Translations under genes and position numbers: made by a program
Notes under the pieces: generated by a model
Databases searched by the model: none
What the model was told of the DNA's origin: nothing
The model's input: only the letters and a program-made list of their open reading frames with translations
Origin: Trichuris trichiura
Taxonomy: Eukaryota > Nematoda > Enoplea > Trichinellida > Trichuridae
Length of the DNA: 64,000 nt
Direction: 5' to 3'
Assembly (NCBI GenBank): GCA_037903355.1
Contig: JBAJFE010000045.1
Coordinates: forward strand, 682,001-746,000
Shown here: piece after piece, positions 1-10,100 of the stretch
Position numbering within the stretch: the stretch's first letter is position 1
Layout of the letters: each line of letters starts with the position of its first letter

Positions 1-397
1 AATTAACGAGTAAATAAAGTGGACAACTTGTTCAATCGGGCACACTACCCAGTGCACGCTTTAAGCGATTGAACTTTACAAAATCGCAAATAACACCGTC
101 GAAAAAGTTCGCTTTGTTGCAAACAGTAAACGTAAAAGAAAAGTAGGTGCAAAAATTGCGTCACGTCAGTCGCTACATGCTTGGTACAGGGTACAACGTG
201 AATTATTACTGCTAATAACATCCAGGAATGAAATCGGCGTTTAATGTTTAAAATTTTTTGAACGAATAAAAGTGTTGCTTCTTGCATGCCTTCCCTCTTC
301 TGCATCTTTCTTGAATTGACAAAATGAAAGGATGTTCAAGTAATTTTGCTAATTCGCACTCTATACTGTTTATCGTTACGAAATACTAAAATAAGAA

Positions 398-587
398 TAC
401 AGCAGAACCTCCGAAGTTAACCACCTCTCTATGTCGACCACCTCCCTAAGTTGACCGAATTTTGTCCACTTGGTTAGTCCGCACGTTAATAATATAATAT
501 ACCAACAACCTCTTATGTTGACCACCTCCTATGTTGACCAGTTTTTCCCGGTCCCTTAGGTGGTCAACTTATGGAGGTTCTACTGTA
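398..587. mobile_element. Short non-autonomous Tigger/pogo-type element (MITE)
   Basis: The element runs from 400 to 585 and is flanked on both sides by TA, the target duplication of the Tc1/mariner/pogo superfamily. Its ends are inverted copies, CAGCAGAACCTCC on the left and GGAGGTTCTACTG on the right. The interior repeats variants of a GTTGACCACCTC motif and has no coding capacity. The same end sequence type recurs at 2486, beside a Tigger transposase relic, which suggests that family as the source of transposase. The TIR/TA structure is seen directly; the family name is inferred from the terminal sequence. Confidence 0.75.
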
Positions 588-908
588 TGTTGTTCATCGC
601 GATGGAAGACGCGAAATACTAAAATGCTCAGCTGCCGAGAAAACAGGGCAGCTTTCAAAGCTCATGTTCAAACTATGACGCCTTACTGCCGAACAAGTCC
701 AATTAACCATCCTCTTGGTATCTCACACTTACGGCCACTGTAAATAGCAGAAAGCAGGCGCTTTAAAATTACGATTTCCTTGTTTAAAATAAAAGTGGCT
801 GACAACGGGAAAATGAAAACTGTAAGTATTTCGAATTGTTCTACCACAGTGAGACAGGTGTAGGTTAAGCAATCGATTTATACTAAAATATAGTTCGTTC
901 ATTTCGAC

Positions 909-1616
909 ATGGGCGATAAGCGAGTCAAAAAGCAGGTTGGGTTCTTCCAAATTTATCACGATGACCAACAATTTCGTGATATGGCAATGAATCAGGGGAA
1001 GGCGGCAAAAATGGGATGTGGACCCAGTCAGCGTCCGGTGGAACATGAAACTGTTTGGGCAACAGATCACCCAGCCGCTGGGCCATTGCTGGATGAACTA
1101 ATTGACGCACTTGTTTACGCTAAGTGTGATATCCAACGTGCCGATGATGCTGCGGCTCAAAGTGTAATGACCCTTCGCTCCTGTATGCAAAGTGATGCTC
1201 AAAACTTTCAATCTTGCGCTGGTGCAAGCATGAAATCAGTCGCCTTAGATCCTGAACGTATGAAAACTGTTCTTCAATCAATGCAAAAACAGCAACAACA
1301 AGGGGGTGCTCCTGGTGCAGGTGATAAAGAAGGCGTAGAAAAGGCATTAAAGATGCTTGAAGCGGTGAGCAAAGAGAAAAGAGCAACGAACATTGATGAA
1401 ATAGAGCAAATATTAAAAATGCTTGAGCAAAATGTCAGCCTGTCTGCTGATGGAATAAAACAAATGTTCGATAATTTGATAAAAGATAAAACAATTACTG
1501 AAGCTGAAGCGAAGGAGCTCCAAGAACAGCTTATGAAAAAGGCGGTTGACGGAAAAGTGCCAATGGTCGAAGTTCGTCAGGCTCTTAAGGAGTTCACTTC
1601 AAAGAAGAAAGCTTGA
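909..1616 (+). CDS. Unidentified 235-aa protein, inverted duplicate copy 1
   Basis: This is an intronless open frame from an ATG to TGA encoding a hydrophilic 235-residue protein. I do not recognise the family. The N-terminal third contains several cysteines, a Gln-rich Gly/Ala linker follows near residues 128-140, and the C-terminal 95 residues are charged, probably helical, and end in KKKA. There is no signal peptide or membrane segment. A second copy at 6442-7149 on the other strand differs at only five or six residues. The first eight codons differ at many synonymous sites yet keep MGDKR, which supports real protein-level selection. The shared sequence continues into the 3' flank to about 1760. 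The downstream site that reads AATAAA in copy 2 reads AGTAAA here (1743-1748). Lack of introns could mean retrocopy origin or a naturally single-exon gene. Confidence 0.8.
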   Translation: MGDKRVKKQVGFFQIYHDDQQFRDMAMNQGKAAKMGCGPSQRPVEHETVWATDHPAAGPLLDELIDALVYAKCDIQRADDAAAQSVMTLRSCMQSDAQNFQSCAGASMKSVALDPERMKTVLQSMQKQQQQGGAPGAGDKEGVEKALKMLEAVSKEKRATNIDEIEQILKMLEQNVSLSADGIKQMFDNLIKDKTITEAEAKELQEQLMKKAVDGKVPMVEVRQALKEFTSKKKA

Positions 1617-2863
1617 TGAACCGCTTTGCGAAAAAACTATAACATTTGCTCCACATAACCAATTTATAACGTGACACCTCTTTAGCTGATTATCTTTGTC
1701 AACTTTCGAGCCTTTGGAAGCACCTGATGCTTACATGTGATCAGTAAACTAATTTCCACCAAAGCGAATGTATGTTGAAATTCCAGAACGTAGTAGTTAA
1801 CACAAACCTATCGCAAACTGCTGAAAGAGTAATTCCCTTAAATTAGGCTTGAATATCATTGACTTTATCTCCACGTACATGTGCCTGATATGGATTTGCG
1901 TAAAAGTATTACAACTGATGTTCCCTACGAAACGTTCTGACCCAATTATGATGATAAAAGTACCTACCCGAGGTTTTCTAATAACATTAACAACGGATTT
2001 ATTGCTTGAAAAGTGGATGTCATGTAACTGGATTCCATTTATGCGGCTTCTGTTAGTTTGCCTGTACTGCCTGTTCTTTGAAAATGTACTTTACATCTAA
2101 CTGTTTCTCACTTACAGGTGTGCTTGTAAGTCACGAACGAGACATTTGAGCGCCGCTGTTCGATGCCCCGCTTCGATGTTGACGTAGGACTTTTGAGACT
2201 GCAAGTCAGCTCATGATAGGTTTAAGCTTAGGCTTAGGTTAATGGCTTAAATTCAGGATGTCCATGTCTACCACCGCAGCGTTGAAATAGCGGCACCAAA
2301 GCGACACCTATCTTTCTAATCTATTACACCGCACATTTCTACGTCGGGTATTTTGAAGAAATGGGATTGATATCACAGCCAAAATTTTATGAGGGCATGA
2401 CTCATTCACAAATTACTATCTTGCGTTCAAAAAATGCTTCTATCGTTCTTTCAGTCGTATAGGTTATATAATGCATCTATATGTTCAGTGGAACCTCTAA
2501 AGTTGACCACCTCCCTAAGCTGACCGAATTTTGACCACTTGGTTGGTCCGCACGTAAATAAGCGAAAGGACAACCTCTATAGGTCGACCACCTCCGAAAG
2601 TGGGAAGTTGACCGCTTCGGCCGTGATTTGGTATATGAACCCAATGCTAGTTTGCTCTCTATAAGTTGACTACTTCTGTTTACTCTGTGTCAGTCGCTAG
2701 GAGCTGTTAACCGTCAGTGCCTGAATGTGCTATCTATTACTTAACATAGCGAAGTTTTTCCTGACCGTGCATTGGAGATTCGTGACAACAGAACCGGTTT
2801 CGTCGCTTTGACGATGCTTCTTTTATGCTTGCCAGCGCGGCTTGCTCGTTTTTTCGTTTACAC

Positions 2864-3783
2864 CAGTGATTCCCAAAGGGGGTCCCAGGAGCCCCTTGGG
2901 GGTCCTGGGAAAGACTAGTGATTTAAGGGGGCCTCAAGGGATCCCTCGCAGTCGGTGCCGCAGGACGCGAACGATCCTGCCGTTCAGGATAGTGAGGCGA
3001 GTCGACCTGAGATTACTCCTGACGACTATCAAGCCGGACGTGGATAAATTAGTAGCACTGCATCATACCCAGTCGTCGCACTGAGGTAAGATCAAGCGAC
3101 TGTCGTCTTGCTCCGAGGAAATATTGAATTTAGATTCAGCGCTGCGTAGCCCTGAGAACAGCATCGTAGCCTGACTTACATATTGCGCTACCATCGCTAA
3201 CAACCCAAGAAATTAAAGAAGAGGGAACCCAGTGCGGCACTTGTACTATGAAGGCTCCCTGATCTGCAATTAGCCGGCTTAAGTCCAGCAATGCGAAAAG
3301 AACGCCTTCAGTGCCAACTAAAGAATTAAAGGTGTTAAAGATTTCGAATATCGTTAAGGAGCTTTCGCCGTATATGGCAGCCGGCTTCCTTACTAACCAT
3401 TTCGCTCTAGTGTAGAAAAGAAATTCAGCGTCGACTTCGCATTGCCAGGTTTTCCAGCCATTGGTCGCACACTCAACTTTCAGAGGGCAAACTATGGGAT
3501 CCTACTTGCGGCTGACAAGATCCGCAGGTTAATAAGGCTTTTAATGACGGCTCGGCTTAACTGTTTTTTCTTTGGCATACACGGTAGCCAGTGAAGTCAA
3601 TTCTACATCCTGCAGCCTGTTTCAGGTGTTGAACTACTTGTACAAATTGACAACAACCTAACCACAGTAGGCGCACCTGAGGATAACAGAAGCAGAAGAA
3701 TTACGTTGGAGAGAATGACGGGGCCCCGGCAAGTTGAAGGTCGCGAAAGAGGGCCCTGGCTCCAAAAAGGTTGGGAAACACTG
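2864..3783. mobile_element. Non-autonomous hAT element with imperfect 8-bp TSD
   Basis: Ends are CAGTGATTCCCAA and its inverted form TTGGGAAACACTG, a terminal type common in hAT transposons. The flanks are gtttacac (2856-2863) and gtttacat (3784-3791), an 8-bp duplication with one mismatch, the size expected for hAT. Near 2990-3084 on the plus strand a fragment of the hAT C-terminal dimerisation region survives (DLRLLLT, then KPDVDKLV); the same motif is present, better preserved, in the element at 34292. The rest of the transposase is gone, so the element could move only with help. It lies inside the older Tigger relic. Confidence 0.75.
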
Positions 3784-3982
3784 GTTTACATGACCTCCCA
3801 CTTAGGCGCCAACGGCATTCTCCCATGGCTCGAAATGTGACAAATCGATCCTAATTGTATTCGTTCACGTCTAGCCCAATTCTGTTCATTCGCTTTGCTG
3901 TACTCGTGCGGGAGGTGTCTTTGCGAGCAAACATATTCCGGCTTACGCAGTAATAGCTACCAAGCTGGTTACGGTTTGCACT

Positions 3983-4546
3983 ATGGCCGAACGAAAAGAA
4001 TCGAGAGAGTTTGCGTTGAGGGAAAAGGTAGATCTTATCCGCTTCCTCGAAACCAACAGTCAAAGGAAGACAGCGGAACGATTTCGTGTCAGCAAGACTA
4101 GCGTTAGCAGTATTCAGAGACGTAAACGAGAGTACTTGGAAAGACATGCTGAGAAAAGCAGTGACGCGTAGCGAAGGTAGAAAGCCTTCCTCAAACAAAT
4201 CAAGGCAACAGCGTTAAGTTGGTTTAAGCAAATGAGAACAGCTAAAGCACAGATCTGCGGCCCAGTGATTCAGAAAGTTGCTAGAAAATTCGCCGTGGAA
4301 TTCAGGTTGACATGTTTCCAAGCGTCAAAAAGTTGGCTCGAGAGGTTCAAGGTCCGTCATAAGATCTCTCAGAAAATTTTATGCGGCGAATCTAACGAAG
4401 TTTCCGTCGGGGTCTTGGAAGACTTCTTCGCGAAGTTTCGTTATTTTGCCAGTAGCTTCAAGAAGGAAGACATTTCCAACGCTGATGAATGCGGCTTGTT
4501 CTTCAAGCTGATGCCTGATAGAAGCCACAATCTGCGTGAAAACTGA
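3983..4546 (+). pseudogene. Tigger transposase, N-terminal DNA-binding half, broken
   Basis: The first open piece (3983-4171) starts at an ATG and looks like the psq/CENP-B-type N-terminal helix-turn-helix of Tigger transposases (REFALREKVDLIRFLE, then KTAERFRVSKTSVSSI). After a stop and frame change, 4232-4546 carries the second, CENPB-type helix-turn-helix (SWLERFKVRHKI) and the beginning of the DDE domain (NADECGLFFKLMPD, with the first catalytic Asp region). Coding then ends in a stop. The protein would normally exceed 400 residues, so this copy is inactive. Family assignment is from the order of domains and characteristic motifs. Confidence 0.75.
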
Positions 4547-4649
4547 CTGTTAGTATTAACAGTAATACCAGTGGAGAAAGACTAAGGAAGCTTTTGTTAG
4601 TATATTTGGCGCTTCTCGGTACGAGACTGTAGGTTTTCATGATTAATTT

Positions 4650-4826
4650 GTTTCTTTTTACGGAGTATGTCCCGTTAAGGATACAATAAACTTTTAATCT
4701 CCGAAGCTTTCGAGACGCGCGTGACCCGTCCGCTGAGTACCGCTGAGGACGGGCAATGCGCCCCGAAAGCTTCGGAGATTAAAAGTTTATTGTATATTTA
4801 ATGGGACATACTCCGTAAAAAGAAAC
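4650..4826. repeat. Fold-back repeat A with hammerhead-like core
   Basis: The arms begin GTTTCTTTTTACGGAGTATG and end with its complement at 4826; each arm is about 65 nt and includes CTTTTAATCTCCGAAGCTTTCG. On the plus strand the central part reads CTGAGGA (4743-4749), a C, a GGGC...GCCC stem, and GAAAGC (4765-4770). The same terminal box (ACGGANTATGTCCCGTT) and the same CTTTCGGGTC-like centre occur at the end of the Penelope-like element (54300) and in fold-back B (62915). It looks like two element ends fused tail to tail. There is no coding capacity. Confidence 0.75.
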
Positions 4827-5526
4827 ATACATTTGGCACAGCTAAAGCATCAACAGAGACAAAGAATTCGATGTCAACAAAATATAGTTGTCCATGCCCC
4901 AAAATTGCGAACTGATCTTAGACATTCAAAATATTGTGGGGCACTTGCGGTTAGCAGTCTGGCCTGCTAAACGAAGCCTTAACCTTCTTGCAAACGTGAA
5001 AGCAGTTCTATACAGATTGCAACGCCCTTTTTAACACGCTGACGGACAGAACAAGGTCAGACCCAGAAATTACGTTTATTCGTTTTGCTTATGCGATTGA
5101 AGTCTTCACGTCCTACAGACTGCTTAACAGGACAGATTCATAGATCGACAAAAGTGCTTGAAAACTCAGCACCTTGCACAACGAACAGGCTGTAAACCTT
5201 TGCGTCAAACTTTTACGGCTACTGCCCGTTTTTTAGCGTCAGTACTTGTCATTGAACGAACCGCCTAACAACGAAAACGGATTAGAGAAACAAAAGTTTA
5301 TTAACGCTTGAATTTCTTCGATTCCACAACCAGCCTTTTCCATCAACGGGCGTAAAAGTATTCAGACAAATATATGGAGTTCATTTTCAACATGGACCTA
5401 TTTGTTGGGACAAGACGTTTGGCTGCTGTAAATTCCATAGCTATCGTAAGTACTAGAAGAAGTTCTAACAAGGGATATAGATAAGTAAGAGCCTGAAGAC
5501 TGGATGCTTCTTAACGGGTCTGTGGA
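4827..5526. other. No gene recognised
   Basis: This AT-rich stretch between two fold-back repeats has no open frame of note, no convincing splice-bounded exon and no RNA gene that I can recognise. It is probably intergenic or decayed transposon sequence. Confidence 0.5.
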
Positions 5527-5792
5527 TTTTCATGATTTAAAATTCTTTATTGCGGCTTTATCTAGCGCGTTGATAATGGCTGAAATAAAACCGAAGCAAA
5601 TGCCATCATTACCATCATCACTGACGACGGGCCAAGGTTAGTCCTGAAAGCTCCGAATCTGCTAAGTGCTTGTTCTGAATTTTTCCTTAATAGTTGCTCA
5701 TCCATTCGTTGGTAGAGCATTTGCTTCGGTTTTATTTCAGCCATTATCAACGCGCTAGACAAGGCCGTAATAAGAATTTTCCATCATGAAAA
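5527..5792. repeat. Fold-back repeat E with degraded hammerhead-like core
   Basis: Two arms of about 80 nt (5527-5607 and 5713-5792) are inverted copies; each contains GCGCGTTGATAATGGCTG and GAAATAAAACCGAAGC or their complements, and the outer ends read TTTTCATGAT and its complement. The roughly 105-nt centre holds, on the plus strand, CTGACGA (5621-5627), a C, GGGCC, a loop, GTCCT and GAAAGC (5646-5651). That is the same motif order as in the other fold-backs, with one mismatch in the stem. Confidence 0.7.
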
Positions 5793-6269
5793 GTAAGAAG
5801 CTGATCTTATACGGCTGTCACTTTGGTTGGAAACACTGGTTCAGGACTTATTTTGCGCGAATTGGCCTCCTGCAAAGTCCTTATAGTAAAGTTATGGTTG
5901 ACAACTGTCGTAAGAACCAAACCCGGGGCTTTAATCAGCTAAGGAAAGCCATTAGAAAGCTGAAACAGAGACGGGATAGCTGCTACGCGGCAGCAGGGCA
6001 AAGCATACAGAAGGAATAGAACCACGCATAAAGGGAATGCAGGTACTTCAGGTACCAAATGACAAACAAACATATGACAGCAAAGCGAATAAGTTATCTA
6101 CTTACGCCCTTTGAACACAAATGTGTTCGGTTTACAGAGGCCAGAAGTGAAGTGGTAATATAAAATATCTGGTCGTTGAGAGGGTCGGATTAGTGACGTT
6201 TTGCTTTTTTAAGTGCAGGAAAAGTGAAGCATTCTCTCCTCTTTACGTAAGCAAGCATGAGGGGCTCAC
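5793..6269. other. No recognised gene
   Basis: A 77-codon open frame (5786-6019, plus) begins inside the fold-back E arm and has no recognisable domain. I treat it as chance. The rest is AT-rich and featureless. Confidence 0.4.
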
Positions 6270-6308
6270 TTCTATCGATGATAATATTTTGGTTTTGACA
6301 GAGAGTAC

Positions 6309-6314
6309 TTTATT
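6309..6314 (-). promoter_or_regulatory. Likely polyadenylation signal of duplicate copy 2
   Basis: AATAAA is present on the minus strand about 128 nt beyond the stop codon of the 6442-7149 gene, inside flank shared with copy 1. The equivalent site in copy 1 is AGTAAA (1743-1748). The sequence is seen; its use is inferred. Confidence 0.45.
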
Positions 6315-6441
6315 GATCACATGTAGACATCAGGTAACATCCAAAGGCATAGAAGTTCACAAAGATAGTCAGCTAAAGAGGTGTCACGTTATAAATTGAT
6401 TATGTAGAGCAAATGTTATAGTTTTTTCGCAAAGCAGTTCA

Positions 6442-7149
6442 TCAAGCTTTCTTCTTTGAAGTGAACTCCTTAAGAGCCTGACGAACTTCGACCATTGGCA
6501 CTTTTCCGTCAACCGCCTTTTTCATAAGCTGCTCTTGGAGCTCCTTCGCTTCAGCTTCAGTAATTGTTTTATCTTTTATCAAATTATCGAACATTTGTTT
6601 TATTCCATCAGCAGACAGGCTGACATTTTGCTCAAGCATTTTTAATATTTGCTCTATTTCATCAATGTTCGTTGCTCTTTTCTCTTTGCTCGCTGCTTCA
6701 AGCACTTTTAATGCTTTTTCTACACCTTCTTTATCACCTGCACCAGGAGCGCCTCCTTGTTGTTGCTGTTTTTGCATTGATTGAAGAACAGTTTTCATAC
6801 GTTCAGGATCTAAGGCGACTGATTTCATGCTTGCACCAGCGCAAGATTGAAAGTTTTGAGCATCACTTTGCATACAGGAGCGAAGGGTCATTACACTTTG
6901 AGCCGCAGCATCATCGGCACGTTGGATATCACACTTAGCGTAAACAAGTGCGTCAATTAGTTCATCCAGCAATGGTCCAGCGGCTGGGTGATCCGTTGCC
7001 CAAACAGTTTCATGTTCCACCGGACGTTGACTGGGTCCGCATCCCATTCTTGCCGCCTTGCCTTGATTCATTGCCATATCACGAAATTGTTGGTCATCGT
7101 GATAAATTTGGAAGAACCCAACCTGTTTTCTCTGTCTTTTGTCACCCAT
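6442..7149 (-). CDS. Unidentified 235-aa protein, inverted duplicate copy 2
   Basis: This is the second copy of the gene at 909-1616, on the opposite strand, full length and intronless. The residue changes are RVKK to RQRK at positions 5-8, K38 to R, M147 to V and V150 to A. From codon 9 to the 3' flank the nucleotide match is about 97 percent by eye. Codons 1-8 (7126-7149) and the upstream region are very different at the DNA level. The 3' flank retains a canonical AATAAA. The product is soluble and hydrophilic, with cysteines in the first half and charged helices in the second; no function can be assigned. The Gln-rich Gly/Ala linker is conserved. Either copy could be the better expressed one; this copy has the intact poly(A) signal. 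Confidence 0.8.
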   Translation of the reverse strand: MGDKRQRKQVGFFQIYHDDQQFRDMAMNQGKAARMGCGPSQRPVEHETVWATDHPAAGPLLDELIDALVYAKCDIQRADDAAAQSVMTLRSCMQSDAQNFQSCAGASMKSVALDPERMKTVLQSMQKQQQQGGAPGAGDKEGVEKALKVLEAASKEKRATNIDEIEQILKMLEQNVSLSADGIKQMFDNLIKDKTITEAEAKELQEQLMKKAVDGKVPMVEVRQALKEFTSKKKA

Positions 7150-10100
7150 CTTAGAGAAGCTATAAGGGATCCGCGCTAACCACGCAGCAGTGAGAATTAC
7201 AAAACAAAGGTAATCCAGACGGAGTTTCTGTTTTCCTGTTTGCTGTAAGTTTAAACAAGCATGTTGTAACTTTAAAGCAAGAAAACAGCGCTTTATTTTT
7301 CCAAACGTAGATTGGTTTTCTTTCAGTGTGGTAACACACCAACTTACGAACAGATGAAATAATAACCTTGCAGTGAAGTTAATGCTGTCTTGTTTCCCAT
7401 GGGAATCCCATTTCGTTCCATCTGGTTAGGCATTAAACCTAACAGAAAGTAAACCAGAATTATTAAACAGTGGTTAATGCGTCATATGATGAATTGCTTT
7501 ACGACTATGCTTAAAAGAACCAGACATCCGTCCAGAAGAATGATTTTAAACCAGAAACAGATAAAAACCGCAGCATTCGTTGATCGTGAATCGTACCTTT
7601 TGTCCAATGTCTGCCCTAAAAGTTCGAAAAATGAAACTTAAACTTGTCCAAAGAAGTTAAATTTTCAGTTTTTAACCGTTGCTGAAATTATTTTAGTACG
7701 GTTGGTTATTACTGTTAGATTGCACTAAACATTGCCTTACTTCCAAAAGTTTGTTTGCTCGGTACCTGTTTTGTTAATAAACTTTTTGGCGTTTTCTCTT
7801 TTCGATGGTAAAACGGGATTCTATCATAGCGAACGATGCATACCTGCATTCTTGTTCCAGGACGTCCATAATTTAATGACTTTTTTAACTGCAGCCCTTG
7901 CCGATATAAGAAGCAACAACCAGTGAAGACTGTAGGTTTGGACCAGCAGTGCGGCTTTTCACAAGTAGAAGCTTCGGTCACTCGGAAACTGACAAGACGG
8001 AACGAATGCTTTGGGTAATTATTAAGCCTCCCGAAAGACTGATTGTTGTTAAAACAATCTCTGAACCCTCTGAAATTTGCATCGCTGATTTTCAACGTTT
8101 TTAAGTGGAAGAAAGAGCAAGTTTTTATAATCATTTTTGGTGCTAATCTCCCTGCAACGTTAGGCAGCCCTAATAACAGTACCTATTTTGTGGATTGGTC
8201 TTTTCAGCGTACTATCGCTGTGCGCAATAGTCTTTCTATTGCACTTGATAGCCTAAGAAAAGTCCTATTCTTAAGCACAAGGCATGGCTTAACCCGTACC
8301 TTTTCATTTAAAATTTTAATTTACGGAATAAACCAGCAAAACCAATAGTAAAAAATGAAAATTAATCATTTTCATTTTTTGTCATTCTTTTAGCGGGCGA
8401 CGAAACAAACTAAACCCTCAAATAATCTTAAAAAAATAAAATGTACTGTTTTGTCATCAATTTGTTTTTCCGCGAAGTAAACTTCGAGGTGAAAGGCCTA
8501 ATCGTAACTAAACTGGGATTTTTAGAAAAGGGCATTTCAGGAATTTATTCACGTGGTAAAGCTTCACTGCACTTAAAAAAGGGAAGAAGTCAGAGAAATG
8601 CTGGAACGAGTTTTTTCGTCCAAGCCGCTGGCATTGGGACAGTTCAGAACCTTGTCGCTGGTTCTGAAAAAAGAAATTGTGTTGACAGGCCATTACGCAG
8701 CGAGAGTGCTTGCTGTGATGACTCAGAACGAGCCCTCAAGAAACTGGCTCTAATAAAATAAAAGCCCACCAAAAAATTGTGTTCGACGCGTTCTTCACTA
8801 AGGGAAACGACTTGACTTGACGCGTCCTTACAAAGGACAACCACAAGCACAAAGCTGAATTGCGTGAAATATTTTAAGAGAAAAAGTCAAAAAAGCGGTG
8901 ACTAGCGGAATTTATTGTCTGACGAAACGATGCTGAAACCTAGCTGTCATATAAATTGCTTACTGGCCTATTACGAATCCACCGATGGCACACAGAACGA
9001 GAAATGAACTTGTCTAGGGTTGCCACGTGAGTAGAGTTCGGTCTGGCAAACCCTGAAGCTTATCTCTTTCATAAATAACACGGCTGTTACTACCGCCTTT
9101 TGCTAGGATAGTAGAGGAAAGAATGGTGGCAAATGCTAAGGTTCATAGTCATTTGCTAATGGAAATAGAGAATCAATTCACTGCTCAGCAACTGGGTACA
9201 TTTATATTAACATGTTCTTGTATTCTGAATTGGAAGGAGGAGGAATATCGAACGGACATTGAGGAGCCTTTATTCTTCTCATTGGGATTTTCTGTGGTAT
9301 TATTTCATCAAAGATCAGATGTATGCCGAGAAGATTTACCACCGTGTCTAGTACGAAAGATAGTAGAACAGTAAATTTACGTGATTATTTTCGAAAGCGC
9401 GCGATTTCGACAGTAAGCGATCTACTATCTTCAAGGCAGAACAGTATTTAAACCAACTGCGTTCATGAACTTCCGTATTTCTTACGGCGTTTATTATGCT
9501 CCGTCTATAATAAAGTCGTTTAAATTTTCTGGTAAAAAATCAAGTCTCCCAAGGCCACATTGCCGTAAATGTATTGCAGTTACACTTTGACCACTCTGTG
9601 TATTGTTAACAGCGCCGACCTAGTCGTCAACAAAATTCGGTATTAGATTAACGTTTCTGTGATTTTGTTGCTTCCATTGAAATTGCACTTCGTTCACAAA
9701 CAATGCGCATAGCAGATGACAAATTACAAGTGAATGAATTTGAGTAGAAAAATACTTTAAGCTCTGGGTAAAGTTCATCAAGATAGTTAATAAAGTTGGA
9801 TTCCGGTTTAAAAAATTGTACTAGTTAAAGGGCTAAACAGATATAGCACTTAAAGACAGGCAAGTGAATAATGTAGGATTCCAGGAAAGACGAGTGCTTA
9901 GCTTAAATCACAGTCTCAAGAAAAGAAGTACAAAAAATGCTCAGAGAGTGAAATGAGTAGCTTACAGATGGATCACTTGTAGTAACGCTTCCACTTGTAT
10001 AAAACCTTTACGCATGCTGGTAAAAGGGTTTTCACCTAACCATATTAGGTGTTCATTAACGACCATACACTTCTTCTCTAGAAAAAGCTTTCCTTTGGAC

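Larger units (their letters stand above)
2486..4546 (+). mobile_element. Tigger/pogo transposon relic interrupted by a hAT element
   Basis: The left end at 2486 reads CAGTGGAACCTCTAAAG followed by the same GTTGACCACCTC-type motifs as the MITE at 400. From about 3983 to 4546 lies a broken Tigger transposase on the same strand. Between the end and the coding part sits a hAT insertion (2864-3783), so the hAT jumped in later. I could not find a matching right end before the fold-back repeat at 4650, so the 3' boundary is the last recognisable coding sequence and the DDE domain is mostly missing. Confidence 0.6.

Noticed and set aside
1120..1386. Minus-strand frames inside duplicate gene copy 1 (and matching ones in copy 2)
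   Set aside because: Antisense shadows of a well-supported coding frame; they recur only because the gene is duplicated.
2225..2245. CTTAGGCTTAGG as interstitial telomere
   Set aside because: Fewer than two full TTAGGC units; too short to distinguish from chance.
7969..8003. GAAGCTTCGGTCACTCGG as another hammerhead-like site
   Set aside because: Only partial resemblance; CUGANGA and the GAAA strand are not in the correct order.
7715..8134. 139-codon minus-strand frame
   Set aside because: No recognisable domain and an overlapping antisense frame of similar quality.
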